The position numbers and the translations under genes are program-made. Below are positions 1 through 7,727 of a stretch of DNA of 45,500 nt, piece after piece. The notes beneath the pieces were generated by a model. That model did no database searches. It was not told where the DNA came from and was given only the letters and a program-made list of their open reading frames with translations. Position 1 is the stretch's first letter. The number at the start of each line of letters is the position of its first letter. This stretch comes from Virgibacillus_R byunsanensis (GTDB lineage Bacteria; Bacillota; Bacilli; Bacillales; Amphibacillaceae). The DNA lies in NCBI RefSeq assembly GCF_042675965.1, contig NZ_JBHTKJ010000032.1:1-45500 (forward strand). The letters are read 5' to 3'.

Positions 1-213
1 TGTCAAGCAGGATTCGCACCTGCTAAATTACACGACCTATGCTCGGTCGCTCCGAAAGCCTTAGTTGTACTTATGTAGATAAGAAAGTTTTATACTTTCC
101 TATCTACGAACAAAAGCGCAAACGTCCTTACAGGCTAAGTTCGCCACATCCTTGAAAAAGAAGTTCACTTTTTCTTCGCGATGTTACGCTGTCGTAGCAA
201 TCCTTCCTAATGC
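1..213. repeat. Intergenic repeat-like stretch without a gene
   Basis: No credible coding sequence. It contains a hairpin GTAGATA..TATCTAC near 76-108. Its right part (about 147-213) carries the block CGCCACATCCTTGAAAAA, then a small A/T hairpin, then GCTGTCG and TCCTTC. The same block in the same order recurs at 27093-27165. I read it as one member of a dispersed intergenic repeat family. The left edge may continue outside the window. Confidence 0.5.
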
Positions 214-218
214 AATAA

Positions 219-262
219 AAAAGCCCTGATCACAAAGGCTATTGCCAGTAATCAGGGCTTTT
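219..262 (-). terminator. Rho-independent terminator of kbaA
   Basis: Twelve-base arms AAAAGCCCTGAT (219-230) and ATCAGGGCTTTT (251-262) pair perfectly. On the minus strand they are followed by a T-rich tail, directly after the kbaA stop. Confidence 0.85.
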
Positions 263-266
263 CCTA

Positions 267-929
267 TTACGCTTTACTCGAACCCAAGTTCTTCTTTGGG
301 GTACTTTTTTCCTTTTGACCATTTTTATCCGTATTTTTGGAGTCACTATTTGTTAGATGATGCAGTATAAGCAACTGATATGTGTTACATGCTAGTAACG
401 GAATAATCATCAACCACGCATAGTCTGTCCCCTCTGTTCTTAGCCCTGGCACCCATTCAATAGTTGTTATGACTACCATTAAGAATAATGCTGGTACAAA
501 CGCACTTTGATTTGTCTGTTTCGCTTTTATTTTGGCGATTACCCAACCATACAGAAGAATAGATGCTGACATGAGTATATACCAAAAAATGGAAACCTCT
601 CCTTCAGTTGCTTTATATGGAAAAAATACTAGATCAAAAACAACAAATGCAACTAGCAGAATTTGTACTGTTGGCCAAAATGAACGAAAGATCCCTAACC
701 CAAACTGATTCACATATAGATATGCAAAAAAACCAGTTTGACTAATAATGCTTGCTAGTAATCCAAAACCTACATAAAACAACAATAATCCCAGTAACTC
801 CATAAAATTAAATGGACTTACATTTTCAACATAAAGTTCTGTATTTACAAAAAAGCTTGTTACAAGCCCTGTTATTCCACCTACCAATAATGTCTTCAAA
901 AATAACCCTACCAACTTACGACTGTTCAA
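267..929 (-). CDS. kbaA: KinB-signalling pathway activation protein KbaA
   Basis: KbaA is an integral membrane protein that in B. subtilis is needed for KinB to feed the sporulation phosphorelay. The roughly 220-residue product has about six hydrophobic segments, a KTLLVGGITG stretch at the N-terminus, the family-like SQTGFFAYL and FGLGIFRSFWPTVQ segments, and a charged Lys/Ser-rich tail. I chose the TTG at 929 rather than the upstream ATG at 947, because AGGAGGAATTCGA sits ideally before TTG and the resulting start (NSRKLVG) resembles known KbaA. It lies at the end of the salA-cwlD neighbourhood, divergent from gerD, as in B. subtilis. The assignment is by sequence resemblance and synteny. 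Confidence 0.85.
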   Translation of the reverse strand: MNSRKLVGLFLKTLLVGGITGLVTSFFVNTELYVENVSPFNFMELLGLLLFYVGFGLLASIISQTGFFAYLYVNQFGLGIFRSFWPTVQILLVAFVVFDLVFFPYKATEGEVSIFWYILMSASILLYGWVIAKIKAKQTNQSAFVPALFLMVVITTIEWVPGLRTEGTDYAWLMIIPLLACNTYQLLILHHLTNSDSKNTDKNGQKEKSTPKKNLGSSKA

Positions 930-1037
930 TCGAATTCCTCCTGCCAATACAACTATGTAATCTTACTTTGCATTTTATTTCACAATTCATTCCCCAAGAT
1001 ATTTTATCATGAAATCAAACTTTTTTCCTTCATGAAG

Positions 1038-1068
1038 TGAATATTTTTTTATCGCAACACTCATATTA
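1038..1068 (+). promoter_or_regulatory. Sigma-G-like promoter of gerD
   Basis: TGAATA (1038-1043), an 18-base spacer and CATATTA (1062-1068) match the forespore sigma-G pattern. The gerD ribosome binding site begins about a dozen bases further on, so the leader would be very short. In B. subtilis gerD is known to be sigma-G dependent. No sigma-A box fits as well here. Confidence 0.6.
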
Positions 1069-1094
1069 ATCATGAGAGAAAGGAGGTTTTCCAA

Positions 1095-1733
1095 ATGCAT
1101 CGTAAGATTTTTATTACGCTTGTTGGAATACTCATTATACTAGTGAGCGCTTGTAATGGAGAGGGGACCTCCGGTAAAGAAGGAGAATACGATACAACCA
1201 AAAAAATGGTTGTTGATATATTGCAAACAGAAGAGGGAAAAAAAGCCTTAAAGGAAATACTGGCTGATGAAAAATTAAAACAAGAGTTAGTGATAAATTC
1301 TGATGTTGTTAAAGAATCCGTAAACAGCGTACTCGTTTCTGAAAAAGGGAAAGAAATGTGGAAAAAAATGTTTGAAGATCCCGAATTTGTTAAAACTTAT
1401 GCAGAATCCATGTCTGATGAGCAAAAAAAACTAATGAAGGATCTATTAAAGGATTCTGAATACCAGAAACAAATGCTCGAATTGTTGCAAAATCCAGAAA
1501 TTACAGATCAAATGTTAAGCGTTTTGAAAGGCCAACAGTTCCGGGCCCATTTAGAAGAAACGATTCAACAAACCTTAGAATCACCACTATTCCAAGCCAA
1601 AATACAAGAGATATTATTGAAAGCTGCAGAAAAACAAGGTGGCGGTGGTGGACAACAAGGTGGAGGATCCGGCGAGGGTGAATCCGGTGGCGGTGATTCT
1701 GGCGGTTCCGGTGGTGGCGGAGGCTCAAGCTAA
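1095..1733 (+). CDS. gerD: Spore germination lipoprotein GerD
   Basis: GerD is a lipoprotein of the spore inner membrane that helps cluster nutrient germinant receptors. The 212-residue product has a short signal peptide with lipobox LVSAC, so the lipidated cysteine is residue 20. A helical, charged body (about 30-180) follows, with repeated short units (EDPEF, KDSEY, QNPEI) typical of the family. The tail from about 182 is almost only Gly/Ser with a few acidic residues. The start is fixed by AAAGGAGG ahead of ATG. It is the only plus-strand gene here, divergent from kbaA and convergent with salA, and is preceded by a sigma-G-like promoter. Confidence 0.9.
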   Translation: MHRKIFITLVGILIILVSACNGEGTSGKEGEYDTTKKMVVDILQTEEGKKALKEILADEKLKQELVINSDVVKESVNSVLVSEKGKEMWKKMFEDPEFVKTYAESMSDEQKKLMKDLLKDSEYQKQMLELLQNPEITDQMLSVLKGQQFRAHLEETIQQTLESPLFQAKIQEILLKAAEKQGGGGGQQGGGSGEGESGGGDSGGSGGGGGSS

Positions 1734-1787
1734 TGACTCGACTTATCACTAGATGAACAATTGAATTAACATTTGTAAAAAATATAG

Positions 1788-1813
1788 AGCACACTAACTG
1801 GGTGTGCTTTTTT
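1788..1813 (+). terminator. Terminator of gerD
   Basis: AGCACAC (1788-1794) pairs with GTGTGCT (1802-1808), followed by a run of T on the plus strand. Confidence 0.75.
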
Positions 1814-1823
1814 GTTTATAGTA

Positions 1824-1857
1824 AAGAAGGTTTGGATCATCTGATCCAAACCTTCTT
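1824..1857. terminator. Perfect 16-bp palindrome between gerD and salA
   Basis: Arms 1824-1839 and 1842-1857 are perfect 16-base complements with a 2-base loop. It lies 20 bases beyond the salA stop and just after the gerD terminator. It most likely ends salA transcription and insulates the convergent genes, although the T tail on the minus side is weak. Confidence 0.65.
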
Positions 1858-1877
1858 ATAGATTTCAACAAGTACAT

Positions 1878-2936
1878 TTATTCTTCGACTTTAGCTATTA
1901 CTTTAGCCGCTATCTTATGATATTCTTTTCCGATCGGATGGTCTTGTTGATAGATGGAAGGAGCAAATACATCCTCTTCCTCAAATGGCTGTTGTAATGG
2001 CAGATGACCGAGAACTTTTGTTTGTAACACTTCTGCAAGTTTCTCTCCTCCACCTTGACCAAATACATATTCCTTTTCTCCAGTCGCTTTACTTTCAAAA
2101 TAAGCCATGTTTTCAACTACACCTAAGATTTCATGCTCTGTTTTAATTGCCATCTGTCCAGCTCGTGCCGCTACAAATGCTGCTGTTGGATGTGGTGTTG
2201 TTACAATTATCTCTTTACATGTCGGTAACATTTCGTGAACATCCATTGCGATATCACCTGTTCCTGGTGGTAAATCCAGCAATAAGTAATCTAGGTCTCC
2301 CCATTCGACTTCCTTAAAAAAGCTGGTAAGCATTTTACCCAGCATTGGACCACGCCAAATAATTGGTGAATTATCTTCAACGAAAAAACCCATTGAAATA
2401 ACTTTTACTCCAAAGCGTTCAACAGGAATTATTTTTTCACCACGAACTGCTGGGCGTTCTTCAACCCCCATCATGTCTGGAACACTAAATCCGTATATAT
2501 CTGCATCAATAATCCCTACTTTTTTGCCTATACGCATTAAAGACATAGCTAAATTTACGGTTACAGTGGATTTTCCTACTCCACCCTTACCACTTGCTAC
2601 AGCTATAAAATGCGGTTGTTTACTCCCACCCATCAACGTTTTTTCTTTTTCATCTTCCATAGATGGTTGGAACTTTTGAATTACTTCATCAGGTAGTTGT
2701 TCAAAGCGCAGCCCTACTGTATTAGCACCATTTTTCTTTAAAATGCCAACTAGCTCTTGTTGTAGTTGCATTTGTTCACCAGTGTTTGTTTTTCCAATGC
2801 CAATTTTTACACTGACATGTTTTTTCTCTTCTTTAATGGTTACTTCCTTTACGCCGCCAGTTTCTTCTAACGTTCTATGTAAAAATGGATCCTTAACAGG
2901 ATTTAATAGTTGTACAACTTCTTCTTTTGTTAACAC
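1878..2936 (-). CDS. salA: Mrp/ApbC-family ATPase SalA
   Basis: A 352-residue P-loop ATPase of the Mrp/NBP35 family. The N-terminal 85 residues form the MIP18-type domain. The deviant Walker A motif SGKGGVGKST lies at about 115-124. Further nucleotide-binding segments follow (DADIYGFSVP, LLLDLPPGTGD). The C-terminal CxxC of iron-sulfur carriers is missing: the ENMAYFESKATGEKEYVFG stretch has no cysteine. As far as I recall, B. subtilis SalA, which indirectly regulates exoprotease production, also lacks it. The start is GTG at 2936, preceded by a GGGATGG-type ribosome binding site. Position between cwlD and gerD matches B. subtilis. Confidence 0.88.
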   Translation of the reverse strand: MLTKEEVVQLLNPVKDPFLHRTLEETGGVKEVTIKEEKKHVSVKIGIGKTNTGEQMQLQQELVGILKKNGANTVGLRFEQLPDEVIQKFQPSMEDEKEKTLMGGSKQPHFIAVASGKGGVGKSTVTVNLAMSLMRIGKKVGIIDADIYGFSVPDMMGVEERPAVRGEKIIPVERFGVKVISMGFFVEDNSPIIWRGPMLGKMLTSFFKEVEWGDLDYLLLDLPPGTGDIAMDVHEMLPTCKEIIVTTPHPTAAFVAARAGQMAIKTEHEILGVVENMAYFESKATGEKEYVFGQGGGEKLAEVLQTKVLGHLPLQQPFEEEDVFAPSIYQQDHPIGKEYHKIAAKVIAKVEE

Positions 2937-3086
2937 AATGCGTCACCATCCCTTTTCTAGCATCTGAGTAGTATTAGATAACTTCAGACTAACTCTACCT
3001 TAATCATATCCAACGCTAGTATAACATAAATCACGTAAAATCTAAGTGATATGAATCATGGGATGGTTTCTAATGATTTCACTTGC

Positions 3087-3806
3087 CTAATCAGACTCTT
3101 CTATTTCTTCTGTAGCATAGCGTAATATCCCTTCATAAATACTGCCTGCCATCTTTTGCTGATAGGAATCTTTCTTTAAGTGCTCACGTTCGTGTTCATT
3201 AGATAAAAACCCAATTTCTACTAATGCTCCAGGAACTTCTGCTTGCTTTAAAAGATAGATACCATTAATGGCTAATGCAACACGATCTGTGTTTTCCAAA
3301 TTACGGATGATTTCAGATTGAACCATCTTTGCTAAATGCTTACTCTCATCATGTTTTGAATAGTAAAATGTCTGTGCACCGCTCCATTTACCTGAAGGGA
3401 GTGCATTTAAATGAATAGTTAGGAAAAAATCAGCTTTTTTATCATGAATAAAGTCTAGCCGTCTACGAATATCCTCTGCTTTTCTACGTGCTAAACCCTT
3501 TGTTTCTTCATCAGCTAAATCCTCATCCTTTTCACGCGTTAAATATACAAGTGCACCTGCTTGTTGCAAGTAATCTTGCAGCTTCTTTGCCACTTCCAAT
3601 GAAATTTCCTTTTCTAATGTTTGGTCTTTTCCAACAGCCCCGCCGTCTGGGCCACCATGGCCTGGATCAAGTACAATCGTTTTCCCGGAAAGGGGTAATG
3701 ACCATGTCTGCCATGTTGTCTCTACTTTTTGAATAGGAAATTGTATAAGAAAAGCTAAAATAATAATACCTATTACCCAAGTTACAACCCCGCCTACTCG
3801 CCCCAT
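3087..3806 (-). CDS. cwlD: N-acetylmuramoyl-L-alanine amidase CwlD
   Basis: CwlD removes stem peptides in spore cortex peptidoglycan, a step towards muramic-delta-lactam, the mark read by germination lytic enzymes. The 239-residue protein has one N-terminal membrane segment (about 8-24) followed by an Amidase_3 domain. Zinc ligands appear as His50 in DPGHGG, Glu65 and His132 in IHLNA, and the catalytic glutamate is Glu197 in EIGFLSN. The ATG follows AAGGAGAGAATGAT. A sigma-E-like promoter lies just upstream, consistent with sporulation expression, and salA follows 150 bases downstream. Confidence 0.93.
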   Translation of the reverse strand: MGRVGGVVTWVIGIIILAFLIQFPIQKVETTWQTWSLPLSGKTIVLDPGHGGPDGGAVGKDQTLEKEISLEVAKKLQDYLQQAGALVYLTREKDEDLADEETKGLARRKAEDIRRRLDFIHDKKADFFLTIHLNALPSGKWSGAQTFYYSKHDESKHLAKMVQSEIIRNLENTDRVALAINGIYLLKQAEVPGALVEIGFLSNEHEREHLKKDSYQQKMAGSIYEGILRYATEEIEESD

Positions 3807-3837
3807 ATCATTCTCTCCTTATCTCATTACTCTCATT

Positions 3838-3867
3838 ATTCTATGGGACAAGATATTGGATTATGAC
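3838..3867 (-). promoter_or_regulatory. Sigma-E-like promoter of cwlD
   Basis: On the minus strand GTCATAAT (3867-3860), a 14-base spacer and CATAGAAT (3845-3838) each differ from the mother-cell sigma-E consensus at one position. It ends about 30 bases before the cwlD start. Sigma-E control of cwlD is known in B. subtilis; here it is inferred from sequence only. Confidence 0.55.
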
Positions 3868-3899
3868 TTAAACTGTATTTATCGTATATGCATTTCAAG

Positions 3900-5123
3900 T
3901 TAACGGGATAGAATCCCTATTACAAATTGTTTTTTCCAACTTATATTTTCAAATTCAGTTAATTTCCTCCATTTAATTTGCTTCCAATTCAATGGTGTTA
4001 TAAACGTTGAACCAGATTTGAATTTTTCTTGATTAGGCACAGCCAGCCATTCATCTGGCTCAGCGCCTCTTGTAACCTCCCAAATATTATTCATCTGAAT
4101 CCCAGTCTGAATTTCCTGGTTAATAAGTTTACCCTTATTCGTCATTATCCATAATTCACCGTTGCTTATATGTTCATTAAGTACAGCAGTCGCATCATTC
4201 GATTCCTTCATTATAATCTCAATTGTTGCATGATACCCAGGTAATAATTCTTCCGTATCTATTTCTTCAGTGAATGCTACGTTAAAGGGATAGACACTTG
4301 AACTTTTAATTGGAGTGGCCTTCGGTGTATCGCTAATATTTTCTATCGAACCTTGAAGTACTACTTCCTTCTCTAGAAACGTCACTTCTACAGGCATATC
4401 CTGTTCAACTGTCACACGCTCTTGTTCATTTAACTCGCCCTTTACATGTAATTCCATATCTCTTACCGTTATAAGTGGGTCACCTAATTCCTCTGATATG
4501 GTTGTTACTTCCCCTTGATAAGGACTCTCTACTGTAATAGTATCTCCAGTTGCTTCAAGCTCTGCTAACTGTGCTCGAACACTTTCACGTTCTGCGTTTT
4601 TTTGAGCTAATTCTTTTTCCTTTTCAGCCAAATATTGTTCCTTCATATAATCAGCTTCCACTGGAGGTTCTGGTGTAATCGTAATATCTTCCTCTTCCTC
4701 ACGTTCAATTATGATATTCGTTTGTGGTACTTGATAAAAAGACATAGTCGCTATCGCTTGCTCAATTGCTGCGATCTCTCCATTAATCTTATCTATCTCG
4801 CTTTCTAAATAGGTACGCATTTCAACATAATCATGAACTGCATATGTATATACCGCATCACCAGTATCTATCAGCTCACCCTCATCGACTAAAAATTCCT
4901 GAAAGCTTCCTCTATTTTTATCAAAATATATATGTTGTTCGTTTACTGAAGACAGTACGCCTTGTTTATCTATCGATTCGTACATATCCATCTCAAATGT
5001 TGCTGACCATTGTTCAACATATGCTTTTTTGGGTATTTTCCCATCATGATCCAGGTAATTCAACAAGAGGTTAATTCCCATAAATAAAATAACCATCATA
5101 TAGATCAGTCGTTTGCGTCTCAT
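3900..5123 (-). CDS. HlyD-family membrane fusion protein, YknX-like
   Basis: A 407-residue adaptor of the HlyD/periplasmic-adaptor type. One N-terminal membrane anchor (about 5-22) precedes two biotinyl-lipoyl half-motifs (about 55-95, and about 195-225 with SPYQGEV). The halves are separated by a charged coiled coil (about 98-190) interrupted by an acidic patch EREEEEDIT. Beta-barrel segments and a Trp/Lys-rich tail follow. Start: the ATG at 5123 overlaps the upstream stop as ATGA, which I prefer to the GTG at 5132. Paired with a Yip1-like gene it resembles YknW-YknX, which in B. subtilis works with ATPase YknY and permease YknZ against toxin SdpC. Neither partner is present here, so substrate and function are unknown. 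Confidence 0.75.
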   Translation of the reverse strand: MRRKRLIYMMVILFMGINLLLNYLDHDGKIPKKAYVEQWSATFEMDMYESIDKQGVLSSVNEQHIYFDKNRGSFQEFLVDEGELIDTGDAVYTYAVHDYVEMRTYLESEIDKINGEIAAIEQAIATMSFYQVPQTNIIIEREEEEDITITPEPPVEADYMKEQYLAEKEKELAQKNAERESVRAQLAELEATGDTITVESPYQGEVTTISEELGDPLITVRDMELHVKGELNEQERVTVEQDMPVEVTFLEKEVVLQGSIENISDTPKATPIKSSSVYPFNVAFTEEIDTEELLPGYHATIEIIMKESNDATAVLNEHISNGELWIMTNKGKLINQEIQTGIQMNNIWEVTRGAEPDEWLAVPNQEKFKSGSTFITPLNWKQIKWRKLTEFENISWKKQFVIGILSR

Positions 5124-5791
5124 TCGAACCACCCACTTATCAACTCAGTATCTATGTAAGCCAACGTTGCTACTAGTAACCAATAAAATAGATGTAACAA
5201 AATGACAGTTGTCCATAGCCAATGCGTTTTAATAAGAGACATGGAACCGATAAATTTCACTTGAAACCAGATGATCCAAAGTTGAAAAATTGATATAGCG
5301 CCAAAAAAATAGATGATTAGGGGCATTTCAGTGATATAAGATGCTATAATGCCAAAGGACATGGGAGAAACATACCAATCCAACCCCAAAAATACGACAA
5401 GCGGGATCCATATGATACGTTCGGTTAACATGACGAACAGTACCATTTGTTGCATAATGACCAGTTTTTTAAACGAGATACCTGTTAATGAATAAAGAAT
5501 CAACGCAGGTAAAAATAATATCAAACATGCAAATACAACAGCAAAAACAATCCTACCAGCAACAAACCATAATTTGCTTTCCTCGTAAGTCAGTTGACCC
5601 ATCTCTGTTGCACTTCCAGAAATAATATCAGACCCTATTCCAAGCATAGCCATCCATGCGTAAATGGTCATACTTACTAATATAAGTGCGATAGTTAGCT
5701 TCCATAAATTTTTAAATGCTTCTGCTTTTTTAATTCGAAATAAATGATCATCTATGGAAAAAAGTAACTTCAAAATATTTATAGTATACAT
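5120..5791 (-). CDS. Yip1-family-like membrane protein, YknW-like
   Basis: A polytopic membrane protein of about 223 residues with roughly five hydrophobic segments (near 30-50, 75-102, 110-136, 155-174 and 190-212) and no catalytic motif that I can see. Size, topology and translational coupling to a HlyD-like gene (ATGA overlap) suggest a Yip1/YknW-type partner. The start is probably ATG at 5791, nine bases after AAGGGA; the ATG at 5800 abuts that ribosome binding site too closely. It is the first gene of a two-gene unit, and no ABC ATPase or permease lies nearby. The family call is by resemblance and moderately sure. Confidence 0.6.
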   Translation of the reverse strand: MYTINILKLLFSIDDHLFRIKKAEAFKNLWKLTIALILVSMTIYAWMAMLGIGSDIISGSATEMGQLTYEESKLWFVAGRIVFAVVFACLILFLPALILYSLTGISFKKLVIMQQMVLFVMLTERIIWIPLVVFLGLDWYVSPMSFGIIASYITEMPLIIYFFGAISIFQLWIIWFQVKFIGSMSLIKTHWLWTTVILLHLFYWLLVATLAYIDTELISGWFE

Positions 5792-5992
5792 AAAAGACAT
5801 TCCCTTGTCCGTGGCATATTTTTAAAGTAAATTTACGGAAAAATTTTTCATTTAGTATCTATTCTAGCGTATTATACTACATTTTCCTATTATTATTTTA
5901 ATTGTTTTAAATAGTAAAAATAGTTGTCTAAATATAAGGCTGTTTTCGCACGCATTGTTGCTTTTTCACCTTTATAGTTGATAAATATAAAA

Positions 5993-6046
5993 TGAGGGAG
6001 TATCTCCTCGTGTCGCATATTAGCAACATTTTGAAAAACTCCCTCA
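5993..6046 (-). terminator. Possible terminator after the Eis-like gene
   Basis: Nine-base arms TGAGGGAGT (5993-6001) and ACTCCCTCA (6038-6046) enclose a 36-base loop. On the minus strand the structure is followed by TTTTAT. It begins 13 bases beyond the stop of the acetyltransferase gene. Confidence 0.55.
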
Positions 6047-6059
6047 CATATTTGTTTTG

Positions 6060-7223
6060 TTAAAAGAAATCCGATAGAAATGTTTGTTGCTCTGGAATAA
6101 GCTGCTCCAGCTGTTCAATATCTTTTTTCCCTCCCTGAAGAAATCCAATATCGTACAATTCGATTGGTCGTTTGTAGCCTAAAAATATAGATGTAAGCGT
6201 CTGAATCGTACACGTTATCCCTGACTCGTTAGTTGCTTTTAAGGTAGTTACCTTGGTTTCCAATCCAGCCTGAGTCAACTGATACGTTCCGCTGTTCTCC
6301 GGCAGAAATGAATCCTCAATATGTAATACAACAGGTTTTCCTTCACTGTTTAGAAAAGGATAGTTTTTTAGGAAGTTAAATACATCGACAATACGCGCCA
6401 TGAAATAAGGAACTATTTCCTGGGCGAATCTAGGTTCATCAATTAATAGATGCAAATTATCATTTTCAGGAACCGTTAGTTCTACCTTTTCAGCCATAGA
6501 ATCATGGTTAGCAATAAATTGAAGTAACAGCTTTTGTCCATTGCTGGAGGCATAAACCATTTCCTCAACAACAAATTTATTCTCTTTAACCTTATAGATA
6601 ACATAACCATCTGCTTCTTTTTGGTCATTATAAGCAACTACAATATGATAATTATCCTTAAGGACACGTTGCTTCCACCATTTCTTATCACGCACAAGCA
6701 TCCCATTAAGTTTCTTTGCATAACTAGTATAGATATCATGCAACACTTCTATATCATCTTGAATGCGTCGCACATACCCATTTCCTCCCCACTTCCCTTT
6801 CAACGACTCCATAGGAAGGGTGTAATTCTTTTCTACAAAGGTGAGCTCCCATCCGTATTTTCTATAAAACGAAAAGGCAAATGGATGGAGGAATGAAATT
6901 GTCTGACCATTTTCCTTCATATGTTGCAGCGCATGGTGCAGGAGATGTTTAACAGCACCCTGCCTACGATACTCAGGCCATGTGGCAACAGAACTTATTC
7001 CCCCGATTTCAAACGTCTTTCCATTCATATAACAAGACAAAGGAATGAGATGTAATTTAGCTGCAAGTTGTTCATTTTCCATCCAACCCCAAATGATATG
7101 CCGTTTAGCTTCCTCTTGCTTCTTCTCTAATTCCACTTCTGATAACTTATATTGAAAAGCAAATTGAGAAAGCGGAAATATTTCATGATAGTCTGCTTCT
7201 GATAGCCTCTTTATTTTATTCAT
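6060..7223 (-). CDS. Eis-like GNAT acetyltransferase
   Basis: A 387-residue protein of the Eis/enhanced-intracellular-survival-like acetyltransferase group: an N-terminal GNAT domain, a second GNAT-like domain (about 150-280) and a C-terminal SCP2-like domain (about 290-387). The acetyl-CoA site appears as VATWPEYRRQGAVKHLL (RRQGA at 86-90). The HPFAFSFYRKYGWEL segment near 113-127 is typical, and the C-terminal carboxylate that serves as a base in Eis is present (ends SDFF). Substrate is unknown; relatives acetylate amines such as aminoglycosides or lysines. It stands alone between a DoxX relic and the YknWX-like pair, where B. subtilis has ybaJ-ybaK. Confidence 0.82.
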   Translation of the reverse strand: MNKIKRLSEADYHEIFPLSQFAFQYKLSEVELEKKQEEAKRHIIWGWMENEQLAAKLHLIPLSCYMNGKTFEIGGISSVATWPEYRRQGAVKHLLHHALQHMKENGQTISFLHPFAFSFYRKYGWELTFVEKNYTLPMESLKGKWGGNGYVRRIQDDIEVLHDIYTSYAKKLNGMLVRDKKWWKQRVLKDNYHIVVAYNDQKEADGYVIYKVKENKFVVEEMVYASSNGQKLLLQFIANHDSMAEKVELTVPENDNLHLLIDEPRFAQEIVPYFMARIVDVFNFLKNYPFLNSEGKPVVLHIEDSFLPENSGTYQLTQAGLETKVTTLKATNESGITCTIQTLTSIFLGYKRPIELYDIGFLQGGKKDIEQLEQLIPEQQTFLSDFF

Positions 7224-7336
7224 TCAGCACCCTCACTTCCTTTATTACTACCTTTATAATACTATATTTTAATCATTAAAAATGCCCCATTACCTATAAA
7301 GGAAAAGAGCTTATAAAATTTTATCGCTTAACTGTA

Positions 7337-7614
7337 CTATTTACTTCTTTCTGTCCACGGTGTTCCAATGCAGGCAATGCCCAGCGACAGCTACTGCGTT
7401 TAGATTAACAAACATATCTAAGAACCAAGTATACCACCCTGCTACATCACTACTAGAAATGAAACCTATATAACCTGCTATTTCAGTACCATCACTTCAC
7501 CAGAAGTTAACCATGTATACCCAAGATATAATCTTAAAATCAGCCAGATCCATGCTGATTTCGTGTTCGTACACAACCATCTGGATAGAGGGTTTTCTTC
7601 TACAACTATTTCAT
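7337..7614 (-). pseudogene. Decayed DoxX-family membrane protein gene
   Basis: Pieces of a DoxX-like protein line up on the minus strand in different frames. A GGAGAGG ribosome binding site precedes an ATG at 7614; restoring one base after ATGA gives a start reading MKIVVEENPLSRWL. NPLSRWLCTNTKSAW and LRLYLGYTWLTSG follow. After a frame change comes GTEIAGYIGF, then VAGWYTWFLDMFVNLN. After a large deletion and another one-base shift comes the C-terminal signature LPAL and GTPWTERSK, then a stop. Intact DoxX proteins of this type are around 150-180 residues, so most of the middle is lost. Family assignment is by recognition of these signatures. Confidence 0.6.
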
Positions 7615-7678
7615 TTCCAGAAACCTCTCCTTTTATATTAGCTATTTCAAACACTCCTAAAAATGATCTAAATACTAA

Positions 7679-7713
7679 AAAAACCCTCTTTCCCATAAGG
7701 AAAGAGAGTTTTT
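7679..7713 (-). terminator. Terminator of rplM-rpsI
   Basis: CTCTTTCC (7686-7693) pairs with GGAAAGAG (7699-7706), extended by flanking A and T runs. It lies about 15 bases past the rpsI stop on the minus strand. Confidence 0.8.
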
Positions 7714-7727
7714 GATATAAGCAATAA

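Noticed and set aside
1..60. tRNA-like words (GGATTCGCACC) at the left edge
   Set aside because: No cloverleaf can be formed around them and no acceptor stem is visible.
1640..1733. GGT-rich run in gerD as a possible separate repeat or replication slippage site
   Set aside because: It stays in frame and encodes the Gly/Ser tail of GerD; I treat it as part of the gene.
1501..1794. Minus-strand 97-codon His/Arg-rich frame opposite gerD
   Set aside because: It is the antisense shadow of the GerD body and Gly/Ser repeat region, with no ribosome binding site or family match.
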